From assembly GCF_000384315.1 (NCBI RefSeq), contig NZ_ARVW01000001.1, positions 248,001 to 312,000 of the forward strand: a stretch of DNA of 64,000 nt, written 5' to 3'. Both the position numbers and the translations under genes were made by a program. Of the stretch, positions 1 through 8,218 are shown piece after piece. The stretch is from Amycolatopsis nigrescens CSC17Ta-90. Lineage in GTDB: Bacteria; Actinomycetota; Actinomycetes; Mycobacteriales; Pseudonocardiaceae. Positions within the stretch are counted from its first letter, which is position 1; each line of letters opens with the position of its first letter. Under the pieces are notes generated by a model that saw nothing but the letters and a program-made list of their open reading frames with translations, was not told the origin of the DNA and ran no database searches.

Positions 1-1
1 C

Positions 2-403
2 ACCTACGACCCTGCCACCGGCAACTGGAACCACCGCGTCCTCAAAGACGGCTGGGCCAAATACGATCTCATCGTCGCCGCCGGCGACGGCGTCCTCTAC
101 GCCCGCACCCCCAACGGCGAGCTGTTCCGGTTCGTCTACAACGCCACCTCCGGTGAATGGACCCAGTGGGCCAAGCCCTCGGGCACTGGCTGGAACACCT
201 TCAAAACCATCATGTCCGTCGGCGGAGACGTCCTCTACGGCTCCCACCCCGACGAAAACGGCGGCCTGCTCTGGTACCGCCACCTCCCCGCCAGCGACAC
301 CTGGGCACCCACCGGCCGCAACCAGGGCAAACTCATCGGCACCGGCTGGTACGACCTCTACGACATGACCGCGGCACCCGACACCTGCAGGCTCACCCCC
401 TGA
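2..403 (+). CDS. C-terminal part of a tachylectin-like beta-propeller protein (5' end outside window)
   Basis: Open from the left edge in the frame beginning at base 2; 133 residues remain before TGA. It shows short repeats of about 45–50 residues with the pattern W...Y..., GDGVLYA, ELFRFVYN, WTQWAKPSGTGWNTF and GGDVLYGSHPDENGGLLWY, matching the repeating blades of tachylectin-2-type sugar-binding propellers that often end secreted actinobacterial proteins. The family is known to bind N-acetyl sugars; binding here is inferred only. The N-terminus, any signal peptide and any catalytic domain lie outside the window. A GC-rich hairpin follows the stop. Confidence 0.7.
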   Translation, partial: TYDPATGNWNHRVLKDGWAKYDLIVAAGDGVLYARTPNGELFRFVYNATSGEWTQWAKPSGTGWNTFKTIMSVGGDVLYGSHPDENGGLLWYRHLPASDTWAPTGRNQGKLIGTGWYDLYDMTAAPDTCRLTP

Positions 404-409
404 CCCGTT

Positions 410-447
410 CGCGCCGGCCCCGGACGCCTTCGCCCGGGGCCGGCGCG
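410..447 (+). terminator. Strong GC hairpin after the propeller gene
   Basis: A perfect 14-bp inverted repeat (410–423 with 434–447, arm CGCGCCGGCCCCGG) has a 10-base loop and starts 7 bases after the stop at 403. There is no T-run, as is common for actinobacterial terminators. Confidence 0.7.
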
Positions 448-591
448 AATAGCCCGGCATACGGCAGACGTTTCCCGGAATTGTCCAGCAGTCAACACTG
501 GCCTCCGGCGCCGCGCTGCGGGAACAGTAGAACGCAGATGCGGGCACAACGCGGACTTCCCGCCACACATCGTCAGCAAGAGGAGCGAATC

Positions 592-3228
592 GTGACGGGA
601 TCCGCCGTTTCCGGCCACCGGCATGCGCAACTGCACCGGCTTCACACGGCGGTGCTCGACCGGGCCTGCGCCACGCTGTGCCTCGACGTCTTCGACACCG
701 TGCTGTGGCGACGAGTGCCGCGGCCGACCGACCTGTTCGGCCTTCTTGGTGCCCGGCTCCGCGATGACGGCCGGTGCCCGTCGTGGGTCACCGACGCCAC
801 CTTCCGCCAGCTGAGGATCGACGCGGAACGCGCGGCACGCGCACAAGGCGATGCCCTTGGCGGCGAGGTATCGCTCACCGAGATCTGGCGTGCCATGCCG
901 CTGTCCCTGTTCCGCGACACCACGCTGGACGAACTGATCCGGGCGGAGGTCGACCTCGAACGCGCGATGACCGAGGTCGACCTCGACATCGCGGCGGTGG
1001 CCCGCCTAGCCCGGCGCGGCGGGATCCCGCTGGCCTTGGTGTCGGACACCTATTTCAGCCGGGAACAGCTCGCTCAGCTGCTCGACCGTCCCGAACTCGA
1101 CGCTTTGCGCGGTGCCCGAATTTTTCGCTCGCAGGAGTACGGAGCAGACAAGTCCAGCGGACTGTGGGACATCGTCGCCCGGGAACTCGGTCACAGCCCG
1201 GAGCGGATTCTGCACGTCGGTGATCACGAGACCGCCGATCACGAGATCCCTGGCAAACTCGGCATCCGCACGGTGCACTACCGGCGGCTGGACGAGGACT
1301 TCAGCCGAATGCTCGAGCGTGAACAAGAACCCGTGAACGCCCTCGGGCCAACCGTCACCGGCCTCGACCAGGAGCATGGTGACTTCGGACTGACCAGCAT
1401 GCGGGCGAAGGTCCTCCAGACCGGCGGCCGGACGACGTCTTCGGCCACCGGGACCGCCTGGCGGTTCGGTGCCGCCGTGCTCGGACCCGTGCTGACCGGG
1501 TTCGCCGAATGGGTAGCCCTGCGCGCGCACGCGGCGGGTCTGCGCACCGTCTGGTGTCCGATGCGTGAGGGTGAATTGCTCTCCGAACTGGTGAACAACG
1601 CCGCCGACGCGCGCGGGCTGGCGGTCGTGGCCAAACCGGTGTGGTTGTCCCGCCACGTGGCCTCACTGGCCGCGCTCGACTGCACGAGCCGGAGGGCGGT
1701 CCAGGAGTTCATCCGAGGGCGCCACTTGCTGACGGTTCGGCAGTTGCTGGAGGTACTGCACCTGCGCGCCGGCGAGATCCCCCACCTGGCGGCGGAACTC
1801 GACACGCTGCTCGACAACCGGCAAGTCGCCGCCCAGCTCGGTGTCGCACTCACCGAAACCCCTCATCTGCTGAACCGGCTACGGGTCACCACCACCGCAG
1901 CCCGCGAGCGGCTGCTCAAAGCGCTTCGGGACGCCGGTGCCCTGGCCGGCTCCGAACTCCCGCTGGTCGATCTCGGCTGGGGCGGCACCATCCAGCTGCA
2001 CCTGGCACGCGTGCTCCGGATCGCCGGGACTGGGACCACCACGACGGGGTTCTACCTGGCCACGGACGCTCGATCGGCCCGCTTGTACAGCGCCGGGCTG
2101 CGGGCCGAGGGCTACCTCGGCCAGGCCGGACACCCCAGGGAGATCGTCGGTGTCCTCGCACGGAGCCCGGAAGTGGTGGAGCAGTCGGTGAACGCGCTCT
2201 GCGGATCCCTCGTCGATTTCACCGACGACGGCTCCCCCGTCCTGGCTCCCGTCACGGCCACCACGTCCCAGAACCGCGAACGCAGGTCGGTGCAGGAGGG
2301 CGTACTGACCTTCCAGCGGTACTGGAACCGGCAGGTGCGCACCGCCACCGACTGGCCGACGCTGACCGGCGCAGCCCGCCCACGGCTGGCCAACATCCTC
2401 ACCGCGGCGCTGAAGACCCCGACCACCGACGAGGCCACGCTCTTCGGCAACTGGCGGCACGAAGACAACTTCGGCTCCACCGTGGTCACGCGCATCCTGC
2501 CCGACGATCTCGCACCGGCGATCCCGTACCTTTCCCCGGCCGACCTCGGCGACCTGGGCATGCGCGATTCGTTCTGGCCCGGCCTGCTCGCGGCCTCCGA
2601 CCCGCATCTCGCGGCGGCGGCCCGCGCGATCTCCGCCGGGGCGATCGAGCCCGCCGCGTTCGAACCAGCCGGGGAACCCTCGGCCACTACCTTGCGCTAC
2701 CGCACCGCGGACGGTGAATGGCACGACGGCTCGAGCCGCCGCGTCCGGATCAACCACAACGGCCTTTCCTTCGCTCGCATGGACCTCCAGACCTCCGGTG
2801 CCACGCACGTCTCGCTGGCCGTTCCCGGCCGGCCCGCGCTGGTCAGGGTGGACTGGATCGAAGCCGCAACCGTCACCGGCGGACGACACGAGGTGTTGCG
2901 GTGGCAGACACCCGCCGATTTCGCCGGACTGACCTTTGTGGACTGCGCCTGGCTGGGTGCCAACCTCATCGAGTTCCACTCCCCACTCGCCGCCGTCTGG
3001 CTCCCGTTGTCCGCCGAGCACGGGGCACCGGCCACCTCGGTGCGGATCACCGCGGGGTTCGCGATGCTGCCGCGATCGAGATCCGGGCTCGGGTACCGTT
3101 TTACCCCCGCCGGTCCCATCACCCGACTGGGAGCCATAGCTGAGCACGTTCACCGGTCCCGCGGAATTGCAGGGCTGCTGCGCTTCGCGGCGCGGGCCCT
3201 GCTCCGGCGGATTGCGCGTGTCCGATGA
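592..3228 (+). CDS. Large HAD-like protein (COG5610-type), probable surface-glycan locus
   Basis: 878 residues from a GTG preceded by AAGAGGAG; the frame is open further upstream, but no ribosome site or similarity supports that part. HAD motif I is LDVFDTVLWRR near residue 25, and motif IV is HVGDHETADHE near residue 205. The central part has VWCPMREGELLSEL and LVDLGWGGTIQ, signatures shared by long HAD-like proteins of polysaccharide and glycosyltransferase loci. The C-terminal ~200 residues look like a beta-rich domain that I do not recognise. The stop overlaps the next gene by 4 bases (ATGA), so the two are translationally coupled. Phosphatase activity is inferred from the family; the substrate is unknown. 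Confidence 0.75.
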   Translation: MTGSAVSGHRHAQLHRLHTAVLDRACATLCLDVFDTVLWRRVPRPTDLFGLLGARLRDDGRCPSWVTDATFRQLRIDAERAARAQGDALGGEVSLTEIWRAMPLSLFRDTTLDELIRAEVDLERAMTEVDLDIAAVARLARRGGIPLALVSDTYFSREQLAQLLDRPELDALRGARIFRSQEYGADKSSGLWDIVARELGHSPERILHVGDHETADHEIPGKLGIRTVHYRRLDEDFSRMLEREQEPVNALGPTVTGLDQEHGDFGLTSMRAKVLQTGGRTTSSATGTAWRFGAAVLGPVLTGFAEWVALRAHAAGLRTVWCPMREGELLSELVNNAADARGLAVVAKPVWLSRHVASLAALDCTSRRAVQEFIRGRHLLTVRQLLEVLHLRAGEIPHLAAELDTLLDNRQVAAQLGVALTETPHLLNRLRVTTTAARERLLKALRDAGALAGSELPLVDLGWGGTIQLHLARVLRIAGTGTTTTGFYLATDARSARLYSAGLRAEGYLGQAGHPREIVGVLARSPEVVEQSVNALCGSLVDFTDDGSPVLAPVTATTSQNRERRSVQEGVLTFQRYWNRQVRTATDWPTLTGAARPRLANILTAALKTPTTDEATLFGNWRHEDNFGSTVVTRILPDDLAPAIPYLSPADLGDLGMRDSFWPGLLAASDPHLAAAARAISAGAIEPAAFEPAGEPSATTLRYRTADGEWHDGSSRRVRINHNGLSFARMDLQTSGATHVSLAVPGRPALVRVDWIEAATVTGGRHEVLRWQTPADFAGLTFVDCAWLGANLIEFHSPLAAVWLPLSAEHGAPATSVRITAGFAMLPRSRSGLGYRFTPAGPITRLGAIAEHVHRSRGIAGLLRFAARALLRRIARVR

Positions 3229-4157
3229 CTGCCGAGTGCACCGGACCCGGCAGCCGGCACGATCCGCACGCCCAAGCGCGGCACGCCCGGCAGTCCCCGC
3301 TGCTGCTGCACTCGCTGTCGGTGTTCCGTGAGATCTTCGAACTCCTCTTTGAACACCGCGAGATCGGGACCGTCGTAGAAGTCGGCGTGGAATCGGGGGA
3401 AGTCAGCGCGCTCTACCTCGAACTTGGCGCCACGACCGTGCACTGTGTCGAGCCGTCACCGTCCCCCGACCTCCGCACTGCCATCGCCGAGCGCGAGGGA
3501 CTGCATCTGGTCGAAACGCCGTCACCCGCCGCCCTGACCGCACTGCCCGCGGCCGAGCTGTACATCCTGGACGGCGACCACAACTACGCAACCGTCAAGC
3601 ACGAGCTCGACTGGATCCTGCGACACGCACCGAACACCCTCGTCGTGCTGCACGACCTGCTCTGGCCCTGTTCCCGGCGTGACCTCTACTACCAGCCCTC
3701 ACCGCTCCCGCCACCGCACCGGCACCCGGCCAGCACCGACGGACCCACCGTCTGGCACGACGAACTCACCCCGGCCGGATTCACCGGGCTCGGCTCCTTC
3801 ACCTCCGCACGCCACGCCGGCGGCGAACGCAACGGCGTCCTCACCGCCGTCGAAGACGCCCTGGACGACGCAACCAACCCCTCCTGGCGGCTCCTGCTCA
3901 TACCAGCGATTTTCGGCGCGGGAGTACTCTTCCGGCCCCAGAACCCCGCCGACGAACAGCTTCTGCGAAAACTCGAGCTTTACCAGAACTCACACCTGCT
4001 CGCAGCCATGGAAAACAACCGTATCGCGCTCTACACCCGCGTCCTCCAACTACAGTACGAGGCCGCCGCGCGCGACAGTCACCTCGACGCCCTCGCCGAC
4101 CAGGTCGCCCACTACCGAGCCGAACTCGAGCGTCTCAAAACCGGGCCGGTTTCATAG
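3225..4157 (+). CDS. Class I SAM-dependent methyltransferase-like protein
   Basis: 310 residues; ATG overlaps the upstream stop. VVEVGVESGEVSALYLELGA (about residues 47–66) is the glycine motif I and acidic strand 2 region of a Rossmann methyltransferase; YILDGDHNYATVKHEL and LVVLHDLLWP resemble the Methyltransf_24/CmcI-like group found in glycan and antibiotic clusters. The last ~55 residues are predicted coiled coil (YTRVLQLQYEAAARDSHLDALADQ, hyphen-free heptads of L/A). Coupling to the HAD-like gene suggests both modify the same glycan. Substrate unknown. Confidence 0.7.
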   Translation: MTAECTGPGSRHDPHAQARHARQSPLLLHSLSVFREIFELLFEHREIGTVVEVGVESGEVSALYLELGATTVHCVEPSPSPDLRTAIAEREGLHLVETPSPAALTALPAAELYILDGDHNYATVKHELDWILRHAPNTLVVLHDLLWPCSRRDLYYQPSPLPPPHRHPASTDGPTVWHDELTPAGFTGLGSFTSARHAGGERNGVLTAVEDALDDATNPSWRLLLIPAIFGAGVLFRPQNPADEQLLRKLELYQNSHLLAAMENNRIALYTRVLQLQYEAAARDSHLDALADQVAHYRAELERLKTGPVS

Positions 4158-4181
4158 CCGAATTCAGCCACCGACCGAACT

Positions 4182-4652
4182 TCACCGCGGGACGAGCCGG
4201 ATCACCGGGTACTCCCGGTCGGACTTGCGCTGGTACTTCGCGTAGCGCGGCTGCGCGGCGGTGATGCGCTGCCATGCCTGTTCGCGGTCCGCGCCGTCGA
4301 GCCGCTGGGGCGTCACCGGCACGGTGCCCTGACCGGGCAGTTCGATCGACGCCCCGCCGGGGTGCGCCATCAGGTTGGCGTACCAGTCCGGGTGCCGGCG
4401 CCCACCGCCCGACGCGACGATCAGCCTGGCGTCCTCATCGTCGGCGAACCATGTCACCGGCGACTCCCGCGGCAGCCCGCTGCGGCGGCCCACCGTGTGC
4501 AGGATCAGCAGGTCCATGCCCATGAGCCGGCCGCCTTTGCGCCGGATGCGGGTGTTCGTGCGGACGTTCATCCGCCGCTGGAACCACAGCGACACCGCTG
4601 ACACCGCCCCGGGCGAACCGCTCCTGGCCGTCTCCGCGTTCCCTGTCATCAC
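4182..4652 (-). CDS. Deazaflavin (F420)-dependent nitroreductase-family protein (DUF385/DDN)
   Basis: 156 residues, the usual length of the family. Visible signatures are GRRSGLPRESPVTWFADDE, VASGGGRRHPDWYANLMAHPG, the two central blocks of the DDN-type split-barrel fold, and a C-terminal Y.KYQRKSDREYPVIRL. The N-terminus has a basic stretch (RIRRKGGRLMGMDLLILHT), as in membrane-associated DDN relatives. Members reduce quinones or nitroaromatics using F420H2; the actual substrate is not shown. It converges with the plus-strand methyltransferase and stands alone. Confidence 0.8.
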   Translation of the reverse strand: MMTGNAETARSGSPGAVSAVSLWFQRRMNVRTNTRIRRKGGRLMGMDLLILHTVGRRSGLPRESPVTWFADDEDARLIVASGGGRRHPDWYANLMAHPGGASIELPGQGTVPVTPQRLDGADREQAWQRITAAQPRYAKYQRKSDREYPVIRLVPR

Positions 4653-4740
4653 TACCTCCGGTCAGTTTGTCCGTCGCTGGCAGTCACGCTAGCTACGGCT
4701 TGCTGACCGGTGCTTCTCGATTCCTGACCGGTGCTGGCGG

Positions 4741-5997
4741 CTACTCCCGGCCGTTGGGGTAGAGCCGATGCCACTTGAGGATCTCGACGAGCTTGTCCAG
4801 GGGCAGCGCTTCACGGGTGCCCCAGTTGCCGGTCATGCGCTCGGCCTTGGTGGCGGAGTTGAGCAGCGCTTCCTGGGTGGCCTCCACCACGGCGTGGAAG
4901 AACGGGTCGATCTCGTCGTTGTCGACGGCCTTGGCATCGCGCAGCGGCGCGGTTTCGCCGGCGCGGACGTCGTTGCCGGTGGAGAAGGCGAGGTAGATGT
5001 CCCCGTCACCGTTGGACGCGACGCCACCGACCAGGCCGAGGCCGATACCCGCGCGTTCGGCGAGCCTGCGGCATTGGCCGGGCAGCATGGGCGCGTCCGT
5101 CGCGACGATGATGATGCACGAACCCTGGGACTTGTCCGCGCCAGGACCCAGTGGCGGCGGCGGAGGCAGTTCCGCCCCGACCGGCGCGCCGTTGACCCGG
5201 AGATCACGTGGCCGGCCGAAGTTCGACTGCACGAAGACCCCGACGGTGTATCCGGTGCCGCGGTAGGGAACCACGCGCGAGGACGTACCGCTGCCGCCCT
5301 TGTAGCCGAAGAAGGACATCCCGGTGCCACCGCCGACGTTGCCCTCCGCGGGCAGGCCGCCCTTGGCGTCGGCCACCGCTCGCCGGACGTGCTCTTCGGT
5401 GATCCAGAACCCGTTCAGTTGGTTCAGCGGGCCGTCCCAGGTCTCGGCCACCACCGGCAGCCGCCACAGCAGGTCCTCGTTCTGCTCGGCCTCCAGCTTG
5501 ACCAGGGTGTCCCGGACGATGCCGACCTGGTGGGTGTTGGTGATCCCGATGTTCGAGGTCAGCCAGCCGGACTCGGTGATCCAGTGCGCGCCGGTCAGCT
5601 CGCCGTTGCCGTTGTGCGAGTGGACCCCCGCGTAGCAGTAGTTGCGCCACAGGGGTTCGTCTCGGGGCACGATGATCGTGACACCGGTCCTGGCCATGTT
5701 CGGCGGCGGGCCGGGCCGGTCGAAGATCAAGGTCTGGTAGCCGACCTTGACCCCTGGCACGTCGGTGATCGCGTTGTGCCTGCCGGGCGGCAGCTCGCCG
5801 AGCACGATGCCGAGCTCCCGCAGCCGGTAACGCCTACCGCGCGGAATCCCCTCCCGCACCTCCGGCGGTACCTCGCTCGCTTCGGCGGCGCCGAACGGAA
5901 CCGCCGCCGCCGCACCTGCGGTGACCGCGGTGGCGGCCTTGAGCACCTTCCGCCGGCCCACCGTTCCGAACGTGCCTTCGGAAGCTGACTGGTTCAC
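4741..5997 (-). CDS. P1/DmpA-type peptidase (MEROPS S58), Tat-exported
   Basis: I choose the GTG at 5997 (418 residues) because GGAGGTGCTC lies directly in front of it; a GTG 18 bases upstream is also open. The N-terminus has a Tat-type signal (GRRKVLKAATAV followed by Ala-rich core and AEA). The mature part carries IGITNTHQVGIVRD, GNVGGGTGMSFFGYKGG and GTSSRVV; in this family the Ser after GGxGT is the N-terminal nucleophile freed by autoproteolytic cleavage into two subunits. Members are aminopeptidases acting on D-amino acids, beta-peptides or esters. It is divergent from an Rrf2 regulator, with a 25-bp palindrome between them, so Rrf2 control is likely. Confidence 0.85.
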   Translation of the reverse strand: MNQSASEGTFGTVGRRKVLKAATAVTAGAAAAVPFGAAEASEVPPEVREGIPRGRRYRLRELGIVLGELPPGRHNAITDVPGVKVGYQTLIFDRPGPPPNMARTGVTIIVPRDEPLWRNYCYAGVHSHNGNGELTGAHWITESGWLTSNIGITNTHQVGIVRDTLVKLEAEQNEDLLWRLPVVAETWDGPLNQLNGFWITEEHVRRAVADAKGGLPAEGNVGGGTGMSFFGYKGGSGTSSRVVPYRGTGYTVGVFVQSNFGRPRDLRVNGAPVGAELPPPPPLGPGADKSQGSCIIIVATDAPMLPGQCRRLAERAGIGLGLVGGVASNGDGDIYLAFSTGNDVRAGETAPLRDAKAVDNDEIDPFFHAVVEATQEALLNSATKAERMTGNWGTREALPLDKLVEILKWHRLYPNGRE

Positions 5998-6109
5998 GAG
6001 CACCTCCGAACCCACCAGGGAGATATCCGGGCACGAACCACGGTAGTGAGCGGAGAACGCCCCAGCTACGGTCGTTCGGCTTGTCGTGTCCCGGATTGAC
6101 GCCAGACAG

Positions 6110-6134
6110 AACTGGAACTAGCCTAGTTGCAGTT
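6110..6134. promoter_or_regulatory. Operator palindrome 1, upstream of the Rrf2 gene
   Basis: Arms AACTGGAACTA (6110–6120) and TAGTTGCAGTT (6124–6134) flank a 3-base centre; ten of eleven arm positions pair. It sits 35 bases before the Rrf2 start and 113 bases before the peptidase start on the other strand. A near-identical palindrome precedes the MFS gene at 6657. Confidence 0.75.
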
Positions 6135-6168
6135 CGGCTGGCGCAACGGTGATCACGAAGGGGGCAAG

Positions 6169-6612
6169 GTGGGTCTCAGCAGCAGGAGCGCGGTCGCGAT
6201 GCACGCGCTCACCATGCTGGCGCGCTGGGACCATTCGCTGACCTCCGCGGAGATCGCGGACAGCCTGGCGAGCAACCCGGTGCTCGTGCGGCGCATCCTC
6301 GGCAGCCTGCGGGACGCCGGACTGGTGTGCTCCACCGAGGGACGTGGCGGCGGCTGGTCGCTCGCCCGCGCCCCACGTGAGATCACGCTCTACGACGCGT
6401 ACACCGCCGTCGAAGCGGGACCGGTCCTGTCGCGGCACGCCCATCCACCCAGCGACGCGTGCGAAGTCGGGCGCCATATGCAGAACGTGCTCGACGCGGA
6501 GTTCCGGGACGCGGAACAGGCCATGCAGGAACGGCTCGGCCGGACGACCATCGCACACCTGCTGCGGCAGATCCTCGCCGCCGAACGAGCATTCGCAGCA
6601 CAGACCAGCTGA
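6169..6612 (+). CDS. Rrf2-family transcriptional regulator
   Basis: 147 residues from a GTG behind GAAGGGGGCAAG; an ATG 42 bases upstream overlaps the operator and is less likely. The N-terminal winged helix (SAVAMHALTMLARW, TSAEIADSLASNPVLVRRILGSLRDAGLV, GRGGGWSLAR) matches Rrf2/YwnA proteins. The three-cysteine Fe–S cluster region of IscR/NsrR is absent: only one Cys occurs in the region after the wing, plus one in LVCST. So it is probably not an Fe–S sensor, and its signal may be a thiol-reactive or other small molecule. It likely represses itself, the divergent peptidase and the downstream MFS pump. Confidence 0.85.
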   Translation: MGLSSRSAVAMHALTMLARWDHSLTSAEIADSLASNPVLVRRILGSLRDAGLVCSTEGRGGGWSLARAPREITLYDAYTAVEAGPVLSRHAHPPSDACEVGRHMQNVLDAEFRDAEQAMQERLGRTTIAHLLRQILAAERAFAAQTS

Positions 6613-6620
6613 CCGGACAC

Positions 6621-6651
6621 CGGCGGAGGCGGGCCCTCCGCCGCTCTTTTT
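6621..6651 (+). terminator. Rho-independent terminator of the Rrf2 gene
   Basis: Stem CGGCGGAGG (6621–6629) and CCTCCGCCG (6635–6643) with a 5-base loop, followed by CTCTTTTT. It is 9 bases past the Rrf2 stop and directly before operator 2, so the MFS gene must have its own promoter. Confidence 0.8.
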
Positions 6652-6656
6652 ACCCT

Positions 6657-6681
6657 AACTGTAACTAAAGTAGTTGCAGTA
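6657..6681. promoter_or_regulatory. Operator palindrome 2, upstream of the MFS gene
   Basis: Arms AACTGTAACTA (6657–6667) and TAGTTGCAGTA (6671–6681) around AAG, the same core as operator 1: CTGNAACTA, three bases, TAGTTNCAG. It lies 23 bases before the MFS start codon. Confidence 0.75.
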
Positions 6682-6704
6682 AAGTCGGGAACGGAGACCC
6701 CCGA

Positions 6705-8138
6705 ATGACACGCAGCTCGACCGCCGAACGAACCGGCTCGGACCTGGCCCTGCTGGCGGTGCTGATGCCGGCGGTGCTCGTCACCGTCATCGCCAGCGAC
6801 ATGGTCAACCTCATGCTCCCGTCGATCGGAGCGGAGTTCGGGGCCTCCGAGGCAGAGCTCGCCTGGGTCGTCACCGGCTTCCTGCTGGTGTTCGCGGTCG
6901 GCATCCCCTTCTACGGCCGCCTTTCCGACCGGGTGAGCCTGCGGCGGCTGTTCGGTTTCGCGCTGCTGGTCTACGCCGCCGGCAGCCTGGTCTGCGCGCT
7001 CGCCCCGGATCTACTGGTGCTCGTGCTCGGCCGGATCGTGATGGGGGTTGGCGCGGCCGCGCTGCCGGTGCTCTCGATCATCGCCGTCACCAGGTTGATG
7101 CCGCTGGGCAAACGCGGCACGGGAATCGGTGTCGTCTCCGCGGCCGCGGGCATCGGCACCGCCGTCGGGCCCGCACTCGGCGGCGGGATCGGCCAGTTCC
7201 TCGGCTGGCCAGCGCTGTTCTGGCTGATGCTGGTGGTCGCGCTGGTACTGCTGCCCGCGGCGCTGCGCGTGCTGCCTGGCGAACCCCCGGCGGGCGCGGG
7301 ACGGTTCGACCTTCCCGGCGGCATTCTCCTCGGCCTCGGCGCCGGGCTGGTCCTGTTCGGCATCACCCAGGCACAGGTCGCCGGGTTCACCGCGGCCACG
7401 TCCTGGGCCAGTCTCGTGGTGGCGGTGGTGGCACTGGCGCTGTTCGGATGGCGCACCGTCCAGGTCGCGCAGCCGTTCGTCCCGCCCGCGCTGTTCACCA
7501 ACCGGGTCTACCGGGCCGCTGTCGCCACCGCGTTCCTGGCCATGATCGTCAACCTCGGCGGCCTGGTGCTCGTCCCGCTGCTGGTGGTCGACGTCAACGG
7601 TCTCGGCCCGGGGGCGGGTGCGCTGGTGATGATCCCGGCCGGGGCCGCCGTCGCCGTCCTCTCGCCGTTGATCGGCCGTCTCGCCGACCGCGTCGGCACC
7701 CGACCCCTGGTGCTGGCCGGCCTCGCGACGATGGGACTGTTCGCCCTGTTCCTCTCGACTTTCACCGGAACCACGTCGGTGATTCCCGCCGGCGCCGGGA
7801 TTCTCGGGCTCAGCGTCGGCTTCATCTTCGTGATCACCCCGATCATCAGCGCCGCGGCCGGCGCACTGCCCGCCGATCAGGTCGGTGTCGGCCTCGGCAT
7901 CCTCCAGGGAGCCCAGTTCCTCGGCGCCGGCACCGGCCCGGCCCTGCTCGGTGTCCTGCTGACCGCACGGCGGCAAAGCGACGACGGCGCCGTCAACCCC
8001 CTGTACGCCGGGCACGAAGGCACCGCCTTCTCCGACGCCTTCCTGGCCATGGCCGTGCTCGTCATCCCGACCCTGATCATCGCGTTCCGCATGCGCCCCG
8101 CGGCACCTTCTCGCGACACAGCCGGACAAGACGCTTAA
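6705..8138 (+). CDS. MFS drug-efflux-type transporter (DHA2-like)
   Basis: 477 residues with about 14 hydrophobic spans, the DHA2 topology. Motif A is YGRLSDRVSLRRLFG after the second span, and the antiporter motif C is GIGTAVGPALGGGIG in the fifth. A second loop motif is IGRLADRVGTRPLV. Members export drugs and secondary metabolites by proton antiport. The shared operator in front of it and the adjacent Rrf2 gene suggest inducible efflux of a toxic compound. It may work with the divergent peptidase, but that is inference. Confidence 0.85.
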   Translation: MTRSSTAERTGSDLALLAVLMPAVLVTVIASDMVNLMLPSIGAEFGASEAELAWVVTGFLLVFAVGIPFYGRLSDRVSLRRLFGFALLVYAAGSLVCALAPDLLVLVLGRIVMGVGAAALPVLSIIAVTRLMPLGKRGTGIGVVSAAAGIGTAVGPALGGGIGQFLGWPALFWLMLVVALVLLPAALRVLPGEPPAGAGRFDLPGGILLGLGAGLVLFGITQAQVAGFTAATSWASLVVAVVALALFGWRTVQVAQPFVPPALFTNRVYRAAVATAFLAMIVNLGGLVLVPLLVVDVNGLGPGAGALVMIPAGAAVAVLSPLIGRLADRVGTRPLVLAGLATMGLFALFLSTFTGTTSVIPAGAGILGLSVGFIFVITPIISAAAGALPADQVGVGLGILQGAQFLGAGTGPALLGVLLTARRQSDDGAVNPLYAGHEGTAFSDAFLAMAVLVIPTLIIAFRMRPAAPSRDTAGQDA

Positions 8139-8218
8139 CTCTGCCTGAACAGCCTGGACACCGGCGCACCCCCGCGAGTAAGAAGATGTGAAGAATTTTC
8201 CATATTCGAAGGAGTGCC

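Noticed and set aside
4768..5988. Long plus-strand open frame opposite the peptidase
   Set aside because: Antisense shadow of a GC-rich gene; composition is Arg/Gly/Asp-rich without domain motifs, while the minus strand encodes an intact DmpA-type protein.
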